A DNA stretch of 64,000 nucleotides from Panorpa germanica (GCA_963678705.1 OY783214.1:6138001-6202000); one strand, 5' to 3'. Numbered from the stretch's first letter, positions 1 to 12,350 are shown. The notes: generated from the sequence alone by a model not told the origin. A program made the numbers and translations.

Positions 1-74
1 TTAGGAGTCCATCGCGGACAAACTCGAACAAACATGTGACACGTAATTTATATATATTAAGAAGATAAAGAAGA

Positions 75-130
<56 letters not shown>
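1..130 (+). repeat. 3' part of interspersed repeat E (copy E1) ending in an (AT)n microsatellite
   Basis: The first 75 bases match, with small differences, the end of the longer repeat copy at 27498-27850 (shared phrases 'ttaggagtccatcgcgga' and 'gacacgtaatttatatata', then 'ttaagaag'). The copy is cut by the window edge. It runs into an AT dinucleotide tract at 77-130. The phrase style resembles the 3' non-coding tails of LINE or SINE families common in insects, but I cannot name the family. Confidence 0.6.
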
Positions 131-133
<3 letters not shown>

Positions 134-1126
134 AATGTAAAGCTTAAGATGTGACTTTTGCTTGTTAACTAATGTTGGCTGGCGACGAACTCGGCGAGCG
201 GAACATTCTTGATTCGAGCCGAGCCCAACATATTCGTGTGACTGACATGTCAAAGGACTTGGTTTCTACATATTGAAAAAACCAATTGTATTAGGAAATA
301 GAATGATTAGTAATGTACGGGCAACATCAATAGCCCATAACTTCATAATAAATTTAATGGAAAACTCTGGTAGTGATTAGTTATCAAGTTGGCTACACTG
401 TATCCGTACTTCACATTACAACTGACACAGTAATTTATCTGATTCGTGAATCGTGTTTTTACTTTTATTTGTAACATTCAAAATTAACTATTTGTGCCAT
501 CAATATAGTAGTGCTTGTGCAGCACTAACAATAAATTGAATAGAAATTCTTTTATTATTTAACAGAGAACTGCAGCTCTCAACTTTTTATAATATCTTTT
601 CTTTTCTAAAGTTGGTGTTGAAACAATGAGGATGCATTATGTCACATAATTTATACTTACTATAAATTACTGTTATCTTTATGCTAATAATATCAACTGA
701 AATGCATAAAACTATTATTCATTATTTATCATAAAAAGCTTACATTTGCTTTTTTTTAGTTATTAAAGCGCTTCATAGAGCCAAGAGGTAATCATAGAGA
801 AATGAATAAATGATAAATCATTTTAAAAGAATTATTTTACTTATAAATATCTTATTTAATAAGCTAAATCAGTGCATTTTATAAAATATTACGGAAACTT
901 TTAACTTGAAGTAGAGGTGGTTGAACTGAGTTCCTCAATCTGTGAAGTTATTAAAGACATAATTTGGTAGATATAGTTTTTTTTGTAATGTTATTGTTAA
1001 GGTTATGGACTCAGGGCGCTTTTCTAAAAATATATAATAAATACAAGCTAAGCGTTATTAATTAAATACGGCTGAAATCTAAGATTACTTTCCCTACTAA
1101 ACATAAAACATAAACATATTAAAAAT
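131..1126. other. unassigned AT-rich sequence
   Basis: No open frame above 60 codons, no inverted terminal repeats and no match to the other repeat families of this window were seen. Only short A/T runs occur. Confidence 0.5.
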
Positions 1127-1418
1127 CTTTTTTTTTTTTTTTTAATATAGTTTCCCGGACTTCCTAGGCACGTAGCCTTTTATCGCTTCTAATATTTTTC
1201 TGCTTCTTCTTATACGTTATATCCAGACAACAAGAATGATCTATTCATGGCTACTGCAGTTATAAATTTCGTTTTCTCAATGAAAGGTGTTAACAGGAAG
1301 CGTCTGCGAAGTCTGTAGCACCACTCTTTGGAGTCCATTTCTTGCCATTGCTGTATTTTTACATTGCCACAGAATGTGGTCAGGATCTGCCTTCTCTTCA
1401 CCACATTCGCATTTAGAG
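1127..1418 (-). pseudogene. 5'-truncated LINE: ORF2 C-terminus plus poly-A tail
   Basis: Read on the minus strand, the segment encodes the zinc-knuckle-like end of a non-LTR retrotransposon ORF2: 'CECGEEKADPDHILWQC' (CxC...H-x4-C), followed by a decayed tail with stops. The minus-strand 3' end is a 16-base poly-A (T run at 1128-1143). A 7-base 'taaaaat' lies on both sides (1120-1126 and 1419-1425) and may be the target-site duplication, although it is low complexity. Two frames are needed to read the coding remnant, so it is a dead copy. The motif is typical of jockey/R1-type LINEs; the exact clade is not determined. Confidence 0.7.
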
Positions 1419-1710
1419 TAAAAATTTACTAATATAACAATTTAGTAGTACGTAAGATAATTTTGCATAACAGCTATATTAACATTAGAAGAACATAAAC
1501 CTAAATGAAATTATGTAAAATGTAAACTATTTTATGTTAAATAAATCGAATCGTCTAAACTCTAAACCAATGTGACTCCAACATGCGACATACAATTCAT
1601 ATATTTTAATTTATAAATTGACGTTATTTAGACAAGAGTGTAATAAATTTGATGAACTTTTATGGTTCACATCAATGCAACAACTAAATATATGCAATTA
1701 AAACCTACAT

Positions 1711-1753
1711 AAAACCTACATATGGTAGGGTGTATAAACCATATGTAGGTTTT
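1711..1753. repeat. perfect 16-bp hairpin
   Basis: The arms 1711-1726 (aaaacctacatatggt) and 1738-1753 are exact reverse complements with an 11-base loop. A partial third copy of the arm start (aaacctacat) lies at 1701-1710. No promoter or gene context is visible. It may be the core of a tiny foldback element. Confidence 0.75.
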
Positions 1754-4700
1754 GAGACAACTTTAGGGTGTCAATATACAAGTATTTACAGACTTACAGC
1801 TGGGTATCTCGAACTCCGAGATTCTTACCTAATTTAAGCTTAAATGACTGGGCCATATAGGTACTGCAAGTGAAATTTGTAACCCAGAAATTTCACAAAT
1901 AAATGAACAAAAATGAAATAATAAAAGTGATAAATATTTGGGAAACTCTTTCCTATACAACAAATTACATGATATTATTTTTACGTAAAAAGAATTTACA
2001 GATATATTTGATTCAAAGTACAAAACACGTACAACGTTTTTACGAATGCAGTTATGTTAAATTTATCAAGATACAACATGTTTTAGCTTTAATACTGAAT
2101 GCATTCTTAGAAAAGCAATGCCTAAGCAATAATATATTCAAAGTCCGGACTGGCGTTGGTGTATTGGGGTATACGTGTGTTGTACAAGTATACTCAAAGA
2201 AAGGTTATATAAGGCAGGTGGGCCGATTACATGTGGCGCCGAACTATATATTATAGAAGTCTGAAATCGACGGAAATCCTATGTAATCTACTTTAAATTT
2301 ATTCAAATCAAAACGCAAAGAATATAAAAAAAATATTTATATTTTATTTATATAAAAATGTATTATTTTTGTATTACTACTTGAAATTATTTACACCTGA
2401 TTATACTTTATGATTCTTCATCGTTTAATATATTTTGTGTTTCTAAGGAAATAAGTTATTAATATGTTTCTTGAAAATATCTTCTTGGTAAATACAGTCT
2501 GTCGCGTTTAAATGACACACTTTGTCAATTATATTTTCGGCATATTTCTGCCAGTCAAAATTTACCTAATTGGGTGCTTCTTTAAGAATCTTAACTTTGG
2601 CATAGACAGTTCAAAAGATAGGGCTAGGTTCTTGAAAGCAATTAACTAACTTTTGCACTCATAAAGAAAGTAGAAAAACATTTTGTCAACTAAAATTAAT
2701 TATTAGCATAGACAATTCTGGATAATTTATAGTTCTGTACCTTTAAATTACACTACACCACTGCCTAATATTATTACGCAAGTCCATACTTATATTTAAA
2801 TAGAACCCCTAAACACACATATTTTTCTAACATAAAAACAGTATCTTGTTACGTAAAATCAGTGACCTAATATATAACATTTTGTAATCTATTTCATTGT
2901 ACAGTCACTGTTTAATCCGGTAATCTACGGTTTGGCATATTTTGTACCTCGGCATTGATTAAGCCACTTATTAATTTTTTTTTAAATTTTCTCTTGCTTT
3001 GGGGCGGTAGTAGAATAAATTAAAATTGACAAAATTGTAATAATCAATAAAATAAATATTCAAAGTTTCAATTCAATTTTGTACTCTATGTATTTTATTT
3101 AATCCGCGCACTTGCTGGAATGGCGATGATATACTTTTGCGGATACGCTGCACAGATTCAGGGATTTGCGTAAATACATAAAATATATCACAAGAAAAAA
3201 AATTGTGTTGTACTGTAGTGTCACAGTTGCTAGCTTACTATAAGCTAGTTAAAGTGTTGCATTCTCTACTTGAGATGTTTACAAAAACATAAACTTTTAT
3301 TTATCGTTGGTATTGCTATCAAAATTTTATTGGCGTTTGATTATTTTTCGATGACCTTTTTAAAGACTAAATGATTTCAACGTATTGGATTAAATAGTAC
3401 TAGGTTTCGTTTATTATGTTGACACCCATGTTTTGTGATTAGCGGGTACAATAACAATAAAATAAATATATTTTTTATCCAATAAAAATTGACCAAATCT
3501 ATTTTATTACATTTAGTCTAAGTAATTTACCTGCTATTATTAATTCCACGAAATAAATTGAAATGTCAACAGCGCCGTTGTACAGCCATACGAAAACTTC
3601 CCTCAATTTAAAAGTCCTACAATTTGACATTTTGTTTATAATGTAAAATATTAAATCAAATTGTAAAGCATATTTATTGTATCATTTATAGAATGGAATA
3701 CTCTATGGCCCATGCATAGCCCGTTGTCGTATAGTGCTTCTACTTTTACTATATGTTCCAAAACACGCAAAGGAAACATTCAAAAATTGTTATTCAAATA
3801 AAACATTAAAAATACACAAGGGAATTATTTTGCTAGTATTATAGGGGTATATAATTGACTATTAGCATATAGATGGGTACATGAATTAAAAAAAGATTTT
3901 AATCTAAAAGAAGTTGTTTAGTTTTTTTTCAGTTGGCTGCATGTGTTGCTAAACGGTACTTTATAGTACGAACAGTTTAATGCTGCTTTACCGTGTACGA
4001 GTAGAAATAAAGTGTTAATGGAGACCATACTCGTACTCGTACTCGTCCTGTCGTTGAAAGGACCCGACGCCGACGCCGACGTCGACACAAGGTCTAGGGA
4101 GTGTTATGTGTTTTGTTTATATATTAAACGAGATTTAACAAAAAGTGCCATTCCCCAAGTGTTGCCAGCTGTTAAGAACTTAATGACTGTTATGAGCGAA
4201 GCAGATGACTAATTTGTCTGTAATTTAGAAGAAAAAGAGAAGCACCTGCTGGGAAAATGAGGACAAAACGTTTAATAACGTCGCGCGACTATTAGGATCA
4301 CTCAGTATGTACGTAACTGTGTGAGTCACTTAAGGGGTTAGACTTTCGTATTATTACTCAGATTTATTAAATATATTTTTAAAAACGTATATATTTTTAC
4401 TTTTATCAACCGGGTTATAGCAATTGAAAGTGGGAGCGTAGCAGTATATACATATAGACAAGTTTGATCAAAACCAAAATTTAAGTTGAGTATGCAGTTA
4501 TATATAAAACTGATTCATTACTCAGATAATTCATATTTCGCTATTATCGAAAATTGTTAGAATGCATATAAATTCAGAGTTGTTTCACTAATGAACTGGA
4601 CTATCCAGATATGTACTTCTATATAGTACTTTTATTTCTTTTGCGTTTGGAACTGGTGACCTCCAATCCAGAGTACTAGCGTACTAGCATTTGCTTTTTT

Positions 4701-4920
4701 CAATTGAATTTTTAGTGAATTTTTTTTTTTTTAATTATTAATTTCTAATCTTATAAAGAAAATTGGCTCTGGACAACAGCAGTCCCTTCCCTAATCAGAT
4801 TATGATTTATACGTCAGAAAATTAAAGGTCGATTTGTTGTACTAATTAACACTCGTTTATTGTTTTATGTAGTACACCAATTCTAAGTTATTATCTGCTT
4901 TCTTGGGCTCTTGGGCGTAT
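1754..4920. other. unassigned region with one GC-rich patch
   Basis: Mostly AT-rich sequence without recognisable genes. A 117-codon plus frame at 1903-2256 has no recognisable domain and is not treated as a gene. At 4015-4095 there is a GC-rich patch with tandem 'ctcgta' and 'gacgcc' units inside a 66-codon frame (4012-4212). The second half of that frame (around ISKVIP-like 'SAIPQVLPAVKNLM' residues) faintly recalls BED/hAT transposase remnants, but this is too weak to call. Confidence 0.4.
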
Positions 4921-4947
4921 CTTTAACGTTAACGATTCTTCTTAAAA

Positions 4948-5575
4948 AAGGTCAATTCGAATCGAAGTCTAAAAATCGATTCAGAAAAAAATCGAAGTCT
5001 TCTAGACTCGATTTTTCGATTCTTTTCGTGCTTTTATATAAAAAAGAAAGAAACTAATAAAAAAAAAAAAGAAAAAGAAAACGATCTTTTATAGATTATA
5101 TTTTTGTTAAACAAAATATAGTCAAAATCACGATAGATCGGCGGTGACTTATACTTAAAAGAGGTTATAAGAGCGGTATAAATTTATAATAGGATAATGA
5201 ATTTTATCTTATTCGTTTCTATGTACATTATAGAAAAATAAATGAGTCAGTGCTTTTTAGTTATATCAGCAGTTTATACCCCACAACTTATTTTAAGTAT
5301 GAGTCGCCGCCGAACTCTCGTAACTTCAACCATACTAGCCTTTCTTATAATTATAGAGTAAGTGAAGAGTGATTATTTTTGATTAATCAATTTATTATAG
5401 AATAAAATAATTATAATTCCCAATATGTCATGTCCAAGATTATAATAAATAATGTAAATAATTGTATAGTTGTATTCTTGCAAAAAGAAAATCGAATCTC
5501 GATTTTCGAGTGTTTGATATCGATTCACGGGATCGAACCATTGTTTCAAAAATTCGATTCTTCGACGACGCTAAC
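4948..5575. repeat. 'tcgatt'-rich sequence on both sides of MITE F1
   Basis: Two blocks dense in 'atcgatt', 'tcgattc' and 'gaatcg' motifs lie at about 4948-5035 and 5485-5575, with MITE F1 and about 150 bases of AT-rich sequence between them. They may be the two halves of one older element into which F1 inserted. A weak inverted similarity ('gttaacgattcttc' near 4927 against 'gaagaatcg...gttag' read backwards from 5580) fits this. Low confidence because the motif is short and repetitive. Confidence 0.3.
5121..5330. mobile_element. MITE F, copy F1 (terminal inverted repeats about 30 bp)
   Basis: The ends are inverted copies of each other: 'tcggcggtgacttatact' at the left against 'agtatgagtcgccgccga' at the right. 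The whole block matches a second copy at 59796-59999 at most positions, including the interior 'gagtcagtgctttttagtta'. There is no coding capacity, so it would be a non-autonomous DNA transposon. The outermost 5 bases are uncertain, and no clear target-site duplication was identified. Confidence 0.75.
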
Positions 5576-5640
5576 TCAATAATTTCATAGAAACAAAGGA
5601 CAATCTTATAAATATAATATATGATGTATTCACTCACCGA

Positions 5641-6830
5641 GACAGTAGACAGGTTTAGACACGAACTAAATTCTAGTTGGAATCTGGAAAAAGAAAATCT
5701 GTATTACAAAAAATAACTAGTCGGTATATAAATCTCGATATTTCTTACGCTAAATAAAACTCGATAAACTAAATAAAGATACTTGTATCAAAGTAAGTTG
5801 TTTAATATTATTTTCATTTCTAAATAAAATATTTTTGTTTACAAAGTTATAAATAGTTGAATGTAGTATTATTATCGGTTAATGCTGCATATAAATTTAA
5901 TCAAATATACCGCCATAAATTGTTATCTATTTAGGACTACGACTAATACTAAAAGCTTTAATAGTCTAGGTAGGTAGGTAGGTAGGTATAGGTGGTCAAG
6001 CAAATAGACAGGACACTGAGGTGTCCGATCGCGTGTCTAGAGATCTCAAAATCAATATTAACTAAAACACTAAGTCCAGTAGAACCCCTAACTGACAATC
6101 TGGCAATCACCCCAATATATCCTGAATGAGGAATAAAGTAACATTGATTCCTTCAATCCCTTTCTTCAAATTAAAAGTGACGTTTGATGTAGTCGTATTG
6201 TCTGAAGGCTCACTTATATAATTGTTGTATACATACAACACCATAGAGCTTTATGTGTGTGTGTGTGTGTGTGAGGCTATATACATATATACTCGTATAT
6301 ATAGCCAACGTGTTTTCTGTTTAATTCTTTTTATGGTGACTTTTTTTGTTGAGTCATTTTCATTGTGTTTTAAACGGTTCACTGTACAAATAGCTGTCAG
6401 GGTTTGTCAGCTGTCTTAAGGTGTTAACGGTAATCGTGTAAATAGACATCAATGGAAATTACTGACGAGAGTACAGTGCTTCTAAAACTGTACTTACCTT
6501 TACAGGGTCTTTCAATTAGTGCCGTTGTTTTAAATTTCGCACCATTTTTGAACTGCGGTGACATTTGGCACATATTATGTTCTATTAGTAACTTCAGAGT
6601 TTGTACTTTAGATTAAAATAAAAATAGTCGTTTTAAAATAACACCTCTTGTTGAAACATGTAATATATTTGTTTGCTTATATAATCCTAAACAACACAAT
6701 TATGTGCATTTAAGAACTTTGTAATGATACAATATGATTTAACAGTTGTACGAGTTGAGGAAGGATTTATAACTAAGTAAGCAAAAACTTTTGTCGAAGT
6801 CTGTACAAGCAGATACCGTATGTATGTATA
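5641..6830. other. unassigned region with small microsatellites
   Basis: Contains a (TAGG)n run near 5970-5987 ('taggtaggtaggtaggta') and a (GT)n run near 6254-6272. No gene or transposon ends were recognised. Confidence 0.5.
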
Positions 6831-7479
6831 TTGGAGTGGCCCTTATTTACTCTTGGTGAAAATTATTTTTGAGATTTTTTATTACGGCACCCCTCAGTTT
6901 GGTTTCATTGCATGAAAAAATAATAGGTGTAAAATTTCAGATCAATTGGATACTGGGAAAGGGTGCCCCAAGAGCCCGGAAAATTATAAAATTCCATACA
7001 TTTTTTAAAAAATTTATTTATTTTGCGAAATAATAATTAAATACATTAAACTATATTATTTAATTATATTATTTTATTATACACTTTTCTGTGTATAATA
7101 AATATTTTGTAAAATAAATATATTAAATCGTGATTTTGTAATTTTTCGATTCTCGTGGATTTATAGTAAAGGAACTGATTTTCAGGTATTTCTCGAAAAT
7201 TGTTAGTTATACGAGAAAAAGTAATAGATGATTAAATATGTATTTTTATTAGATCTACAACTTTTGCGTAATAAGTTTTTGCATAAAATTAATATTTCTC
7301 AAGATATAAGAATTTTAAAAGAAAAATCTGTGATTTTTCAATTTTCGAGGCTCTTGGTGCACGTTTTCCCGTTATCCGATTGACCTAAAATTTTACACAG
7401 ATAATTTTTTTATGCATTGGCACCAAATGGGAGGGTGCCGCTAAAAAAATTTTAACTTTGAAAATAAGGGCCACTCTAA
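6831..7479. mobile_element. long-inverted-repeat (foldback-like) element I
   Basis: Left end 'ttggagtggcccttattt' and right end 'aaataagggccactctaa' are inverted copies. The inverted similarity continues inward for roughly 170 bases per arm: left-arm phrases such as 'cggcacccctcagttt', 'gtgtaaaatttcagatcaat' and 'ccaagagcccggaaaatt' have reverse-complement partners in the right arm. The flanks carry a possible 6-bp duplication TGTATA (6825-6830 and 7480-7485), but this is in low-complexity sequence. The interior is AT-rich with no frame, so it is non-autonomous. Superfamily not determined. Confidence 0.8.
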
Positions 7480-7485
7480 TGTATA

Positions 7486-8124
7486 TATGTACAAATATTA
7501 TCGATATTTAATATGCCGTTCTATCTTAGAAGCGTTGACATATTTTATTTAAATAATTATGGGGTCAGTTACTTTCGCATCTTTTATATATGCCCAAAAA
7601 ATATCCCTCTGTTCTCAGTCTTTTCTATTAGAATATATATCGATTATTAAAAATATAAACTGGTGCAACTACACGTCAAATATATTTGCCTCTCGTTCAC
7701 TCTCATTTAATTCTAATATCGATGGCCTTGTAATAAGTTGACAGTTGTTATTGTGTGTGTGATCCACTATCTAATAACTTTATCTTTATATGTGTGCATA
7801 AGTAATTAAACAGAATGCATAGCGCTTGACGAACATACAAGAAAATACAGTAGTCTTGCGTGAAACGTAAATGCTCTCGGTCACTGTGACGTCACACTAA
7901 TACGTAATCAAAATTGTTTTTCTCTGTTGTTTGTTCTACTTTTTATTCTTTAGTCAAAGTACTATCTTTTCAAAACCAAACGTTAGATTGTCCAATCTGG
8001 TTTCCCTTTCTTCGCTGCACACCTTGACTACTCTTTTTTTTTAGATACAGAGATACACTCTCTATTCAATCCTGCTCCTTTTATAGGATGTTGAAATATT
8101 AGTAATTAGTTAAAATATTAGACC
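7486..8124. other. unassigned sequence
   Basis: One 60-codon frame (7559-7741) without a domain; no repeat ends recognised. Confidence 0.45.
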
Positions 8125-8351
8125 CAGTAAACATTTGGAGTCACTTTGCTATCATATTGAAGATGCGTATGATTTTTTTGTCATAAAAGAGTTAATTTAT
8201 AGTTCACTTTCTCACAATCGTTCATATGAAATGTCTATTTTATCGGCGAAACCACTCAACTTGTCGGAATACAAATGAAAATAAAGTTGATGTGAACTAT
8301 AATTGAAGTGCAATAGTGATAGAAACGTCACAAACAAATTATTTACCAACC
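8125..8351 (+). mobile_element. MITE C, copy C1
   Basis: Begins 'cagtaaacatttggagtca' and matches the copies at 39229-39550 and 61979-62226 across its length (shared phrases 'ttcatatgaaatgtctatt', 'tgtcggaatacaaatga', 'gtgcaatagtgatagaaac'). The right end is decayed relative to C4, whose last bases 'tttactg' mirror the first bases 'cagtaaa'. There is no coding potential. Confidence 0.7.
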
Positions 8352-9249
8352 ACAAGGTTTCTTGTTTTTTATAATGAGCTATAATTACAATGTAGAAAAT
8401 ACTACGTTCTGCAAATGTAAACAAAGATAATTCGTCTATTAAAGTAATTTCGTAAATAAATTTAGACCATGTGCAATTATATGTAATTTATATATATCCT
8501 AACATCACGTGCGTCAGCCTCGTCATTCTTTACATGTCGCTTTTCCATGTTTAATTGCAAATTCGATAAAACACCACTGCAAATTAAACATTGATATTGA
8601 ATCCATTCCAATCCAATCCAATCCGATCCGATTCCATCCAATCCAACGGAACTAAAATACTGCAACATCCATTTTGCAAATAGGTTTTGGTGTAGTTAAC
8701 GATAAAGACAAACTAACATTGACAGTTACACAACTACGAGCATAACTGTGCGTGTTTGAATCTGTAAACAAAATTCATGTGAAATCTGTTTATATACATG
8801 TACAGGATTCGTATAGCGCTCGTTGTATGTTGGCATAACACAGTTAAGTACGTTATAATCCTGCATCCCGTTCGTTTGCCAATGACTGACCGATGCTTTA
8901 TCCAGATGGTGTGAATACCCCTACTAAATGCGAGTATACATATTAACTATCTCTAACATTGCTAATTATCGTCGTGTTAGAATGTCCCTTACATATAGTC
9001 AACTTTGTAGGATATCTTTTGCTGTAACAACGTCATAACTTTCTAGATTTCTAAGCTAATTTTCTATCTGTTGTAGAAAGAGTGACACGGGATACCGCTT
9101 AGACTGCTAACTTCCAAAAAGTTGTCTGTAATTTTTTTTTAAATATTTATTTGAGTGCATCAACTTTCAAAAGTTATTAGCACTTAAGAATATATATATT
9201 TATAAGCATTTAAAGTAGATAATTCATAATTTACAACTTATAAACATAC
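8352..9249. other. unassigned sequence with a pentanucleotide repeat
   Basis: A degenerate (TCCAA)n tract lies at about 8598-8645. No gene seen. Confidence 0.45.
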
Positions 9250-9660
9250 TTAAAATAAAGAGATTATATTGGTTTTATTTATAAACTCAATAAGGCTTTT
9301 CAGATTTTCTCTGCTTTCAAATATCATCCTATATTTCTGAGGCATATTACATTCTTGGCTGTGTGATTATCTGTTATATTTTTCACATATTGGTTGTGGA
9401 TCTCTTTTGAATAAGTAGGTACGCGTTAGATTTGTATGACCTATTATAAGTCTAAATTGAACTTGCTTAAACTCTTCTTTGTTATTCTTAAACAAATCCT
9501 TTCAAATTAAGCATCCACAGATCCACATGGCCATTAAACTTGTTTTTACAAACCTCATGATGGTGTACTGTCTCGCTTATTTCCAAATCAATCACAGTTC
9601 AACATCAGAGTTAGAAGCATCTAAGATTCAACTTGTAAATCTCGATCCAGGACACAAGCT
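9250..9660 (-). pseudogene. LINE ORF2 C-terminal remnant
   Basis: On the minus strand the translation contains 'QFRLIIGHTNLTRTYLF' followed by 'KRDPQPICEKYNR', a stop, then 'SHSQECNMPQKYRMIF', 'ESRENLKSLIEF' and an end near 9256. This matches the pattern of the C-terminal region of jockey/CR1-type LINE ORF2: R-x-R-x-GHT-x-LTH-x-YL, then a Cys/His cluster, then a helical tail. Several cysteines of the knuckle are lost and a stop is present, so the copy is dead. The boundary at the 5' side is unclear because the translation degrades after about 9500. Confidence 0.7.
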
Positions 9661-10271
9661 AATACATCGTTAAGCTCATAACCGAGAAATTACAGATAAA
9701 GAGAATGCTGCAGCTAGTTTTTTACTAAACTATTTTATATTATTAATTATCAAATTTTGTTATTTTAAAATACGGCATTTATTTCTTCGAGATTTCGCGA
9801 CTGTAAACTATAATCGGCTAATCTACTTATTATATATTTAAATTCATTAATTAAATTTGTACAGCAAACATATATTATGCATTGCATTATTATTTAAATT
9901 GTACTTAAAGGAATATATAACTATTTCATAATATACATACACATAGCCAATAAATATCAGTGGTTATATTTTATATCAGTGAAGTTTTGTTGCTCTCTTT
10001 CAAGTTACTATGTTATTGATATACAGGTGTACTTATAAAGTAGTAAAAGTTTCTTATTTGGGTATAAGAGCATGCATAAATATTTGACATGTAGGAAATA
10101 TATAAGCAAAAATACATAAATATTATTCCGTTTACAAAGTAATAAATATTAAACTAAAAACCACTGACATTTATAACTGTTTTCAAACTTTTTATGTTGG
10201 TACATGAAATGAAAATTTAGGTAATTCTTTAGAGAATTTATAGGCACTACTGATTAACTAAGCTGTTTAAA
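9661..10271. other. unassigned AT-rich sequence
   Basis: Nothing recognised. Confidence 0.5.
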
Positions 10272-10286
10272 TTGTTGTTTATTATT

Positions 10287-11105
10287 AATTAATTAATTAA
10301 TTGTTTTATTGTTCGCCTTTCGGCTTTACAATCTACATTCTTAATACATTTCATACACTTCAACTTACAATTAAATTTACATTATTCTAGACCTTTATAT
10401 TTCCAAAAGTACTTTCTGCTTCTTCTTCTCTTGACGCTCTTCCTTCATTTTCCCTAGTCTTCCTTCTAGACTGGTCTATTCCCTAGTCTATTTTTCTGGC
10501 CTGAAGTTTAACTGTTTCCTCGCTACTTCTTTCTTTCTCCTGCTTCCCTTCACTGCCTCTATTAGTACTTCCTTTCTCTTCCTGTTCCTTGTGCAACCCA
10601 GCCACCAGCTAATTTATTCTCCTGTTTTTTCTTTCCTTTTTACTATTTCCGCCATCCACCTCTTTCCTTCACTGCCTCCCTTTAATAGCTGGCCAATATT
10701 CCTTTCGCTCGCTACTTTTTCCTTACACTCAAACTTAATGTGCTCCAGTGTTTCGTCCTCCGCTCCGCACACTCTACACTTTCTTTCCTCACTACTTTCC
10801 CAGTATCTGTTTCCTTTTTCCTCACTTCCCAATCTAAACCTTGCTGTTCTTCTTATGTGTTTAATGTCTTTTTCTATAAGGTACTGAGGCACATTATTTT
10901 CCCATAACCTTTTATATCTTGTATTGTAGTTGCTTTTTTCGATTTTTCCCATTCTCTCCTGTTGTTGTATCTCCTTAGCTCCTCTTCCACACTTGCGGCT
11001 CCTTCTCTTCTCCTCTCTGCCTCCTCGATCGCCATTCCATTCCTTTCAAAGTACTCCTTTCTCTTTTTTGAACCTCCCCCCCCCCATTCTTTATGCTATC
11101 CTCTC
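10287..11105 (-). pseudogene. LINE family H, copy H1: 5'-truncated ORF2 end and 3' UTR
   Basis: Minus-strand insertion bounded by a perfect 15-bp target-site duplication TTGTTGTTTATTATT (10272-10286 and 11106-11120). The minus-strand frame at 10952-10614 encodes the end of a non-LTR ORF2 with a zinc knuckle CRVCGAEDETLEHIKFEC (C-x2-C-x8-H-x4-C; codons spanning 10778-10725). Upstream coding (around 10955-11065: 'YFERNGMAIEEAERRR') is in another frame. The shift falls in a short poly-A run near 10945, where one base has been gained or lost. After the stop come degenerate basic residues, the 'gccgaaaggc' hairpin near the 3' end and a (TTAA)n tail. Related to copies H2 and H3. Clade is probably R1/jockey-like. 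Confidence 0.85.
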
Positions 11106-11120
11106 TTGTTGTTTATTATT

Positions 11121-12339
11121 TATATTAGTATTATTTATTTAGAAAATACAGTGTTTCGAAAATACAAAATTTTAAGATTTAATTCAACACCTGATGCTGA
11201 GAACTGAGTTTATTTTTAGCCCGATTTCCTAACCCGAAGGTCGGGCACATAAAGTCAATTATTTTCAAATATTACCACAATTTTTAAATATGAGTATAAC
11301 CACTGTTAATGTCATATATTGTTTATTACCTTTGAAGTAACTTTATTAAAACATAATTAATATCTTTACAAATTTTACCATTAATTAAAAAACAATTTTA
11401 ACTAATTATTATTCTTAATTAAAAACGATTTCAATTACAGAAATCAAACAGGTGCGAGACTGCAGCAAGGATTCTTACGTTATATAAATTTTAATTAGAT
11501 TGTTATTGTCAATCGCAAACTAATTAATCGATATTCTTACTAGCTGGTGTTAAATTAGCTGAAAGTAATTTGCTACTCTTTAATAATTATACTCAGACGG
11601 TAGAGGTAGAGGCAGAGGCAGAGGCAGACGTAGAACACATAGAACGCGAGCATACTTGTTGATTAATTACCTTTCCTTAAGGCTTGGGCTTAAAAAAACA
11701 CTTTCATTAGAAAATAAATTAAACGCATATTACTCTACGCGTGTATTGTTTTGTTAGCTCCCTTACCTCTACGCCTCTTCCTCTACAATGGAGGGAAGTC
11801 GCTGGGGGTTTTGATTGGAGCTTCAAAGCGTATACTGGGACAGTGGGGTTGGTAACCTTGAAGCATTTCTTTAGAATTATATTTTATATTAAGAAGCTAT
11901 TCACAAATTTTATATATCCAGATTGTTACTCAAATAAACCCAGTAAAACCTAGTATTCTTTACTTGCTACACATTGCTATAACTTTTATTTTGCTTTTTA
12001 GGTCCCACGCGAAAATCTATTGTACCTATCTGTGTTTATTAGTCAAATTGCCTTCCAACCTGTCCGAAAACTAATTATATCTACTCATCGACTAGTTTCA
12101 AATTCAAAACTATACTTAGAGATGGTGATCGCCTATAGTATTTAGATATATCATTCTCAGGACTCTGGGTAAACTTTTATTTCAAAGAAAAAACAATGGC
12201 TAACCACATAAATATCCCACTGTGGTCTCTCAAAATATATGCTTACAATGAGTGTCAGAATTTTTGAAAATGAAATATCAATGACTTTTTCAAAGTGACA
12301 AAAGTTTCTTGTATAATTTGGCATTTTAAATATTGAGAT
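11121..12339. other. unassigned sequence with a hexanucleotide repeat
   Basis: A short inverted motif 'cccga...tcggg' at 11221-11247 resembles LINE 3' tails. A degenerate (GAGGCA/GTAGAG)n tract lies at about 11597-11626. A 70-codon frame at 11741-11953 shows no domain. Confidence 0.4.
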
Positions 12340-12350
12340 ATATTTTTCAA

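Noticed and set aside
77-130. (AT)n tract as a replication origin or regulatory element
   Set aside because: Simple dinucleotide microsatellites at the end of an interspersed repeat are ordinary; nothing else supports a function.
1903-2256. 117-codon plus-strand frame
   Set aside because: No recognisable domain and overlapped by other short frames; probably chance.
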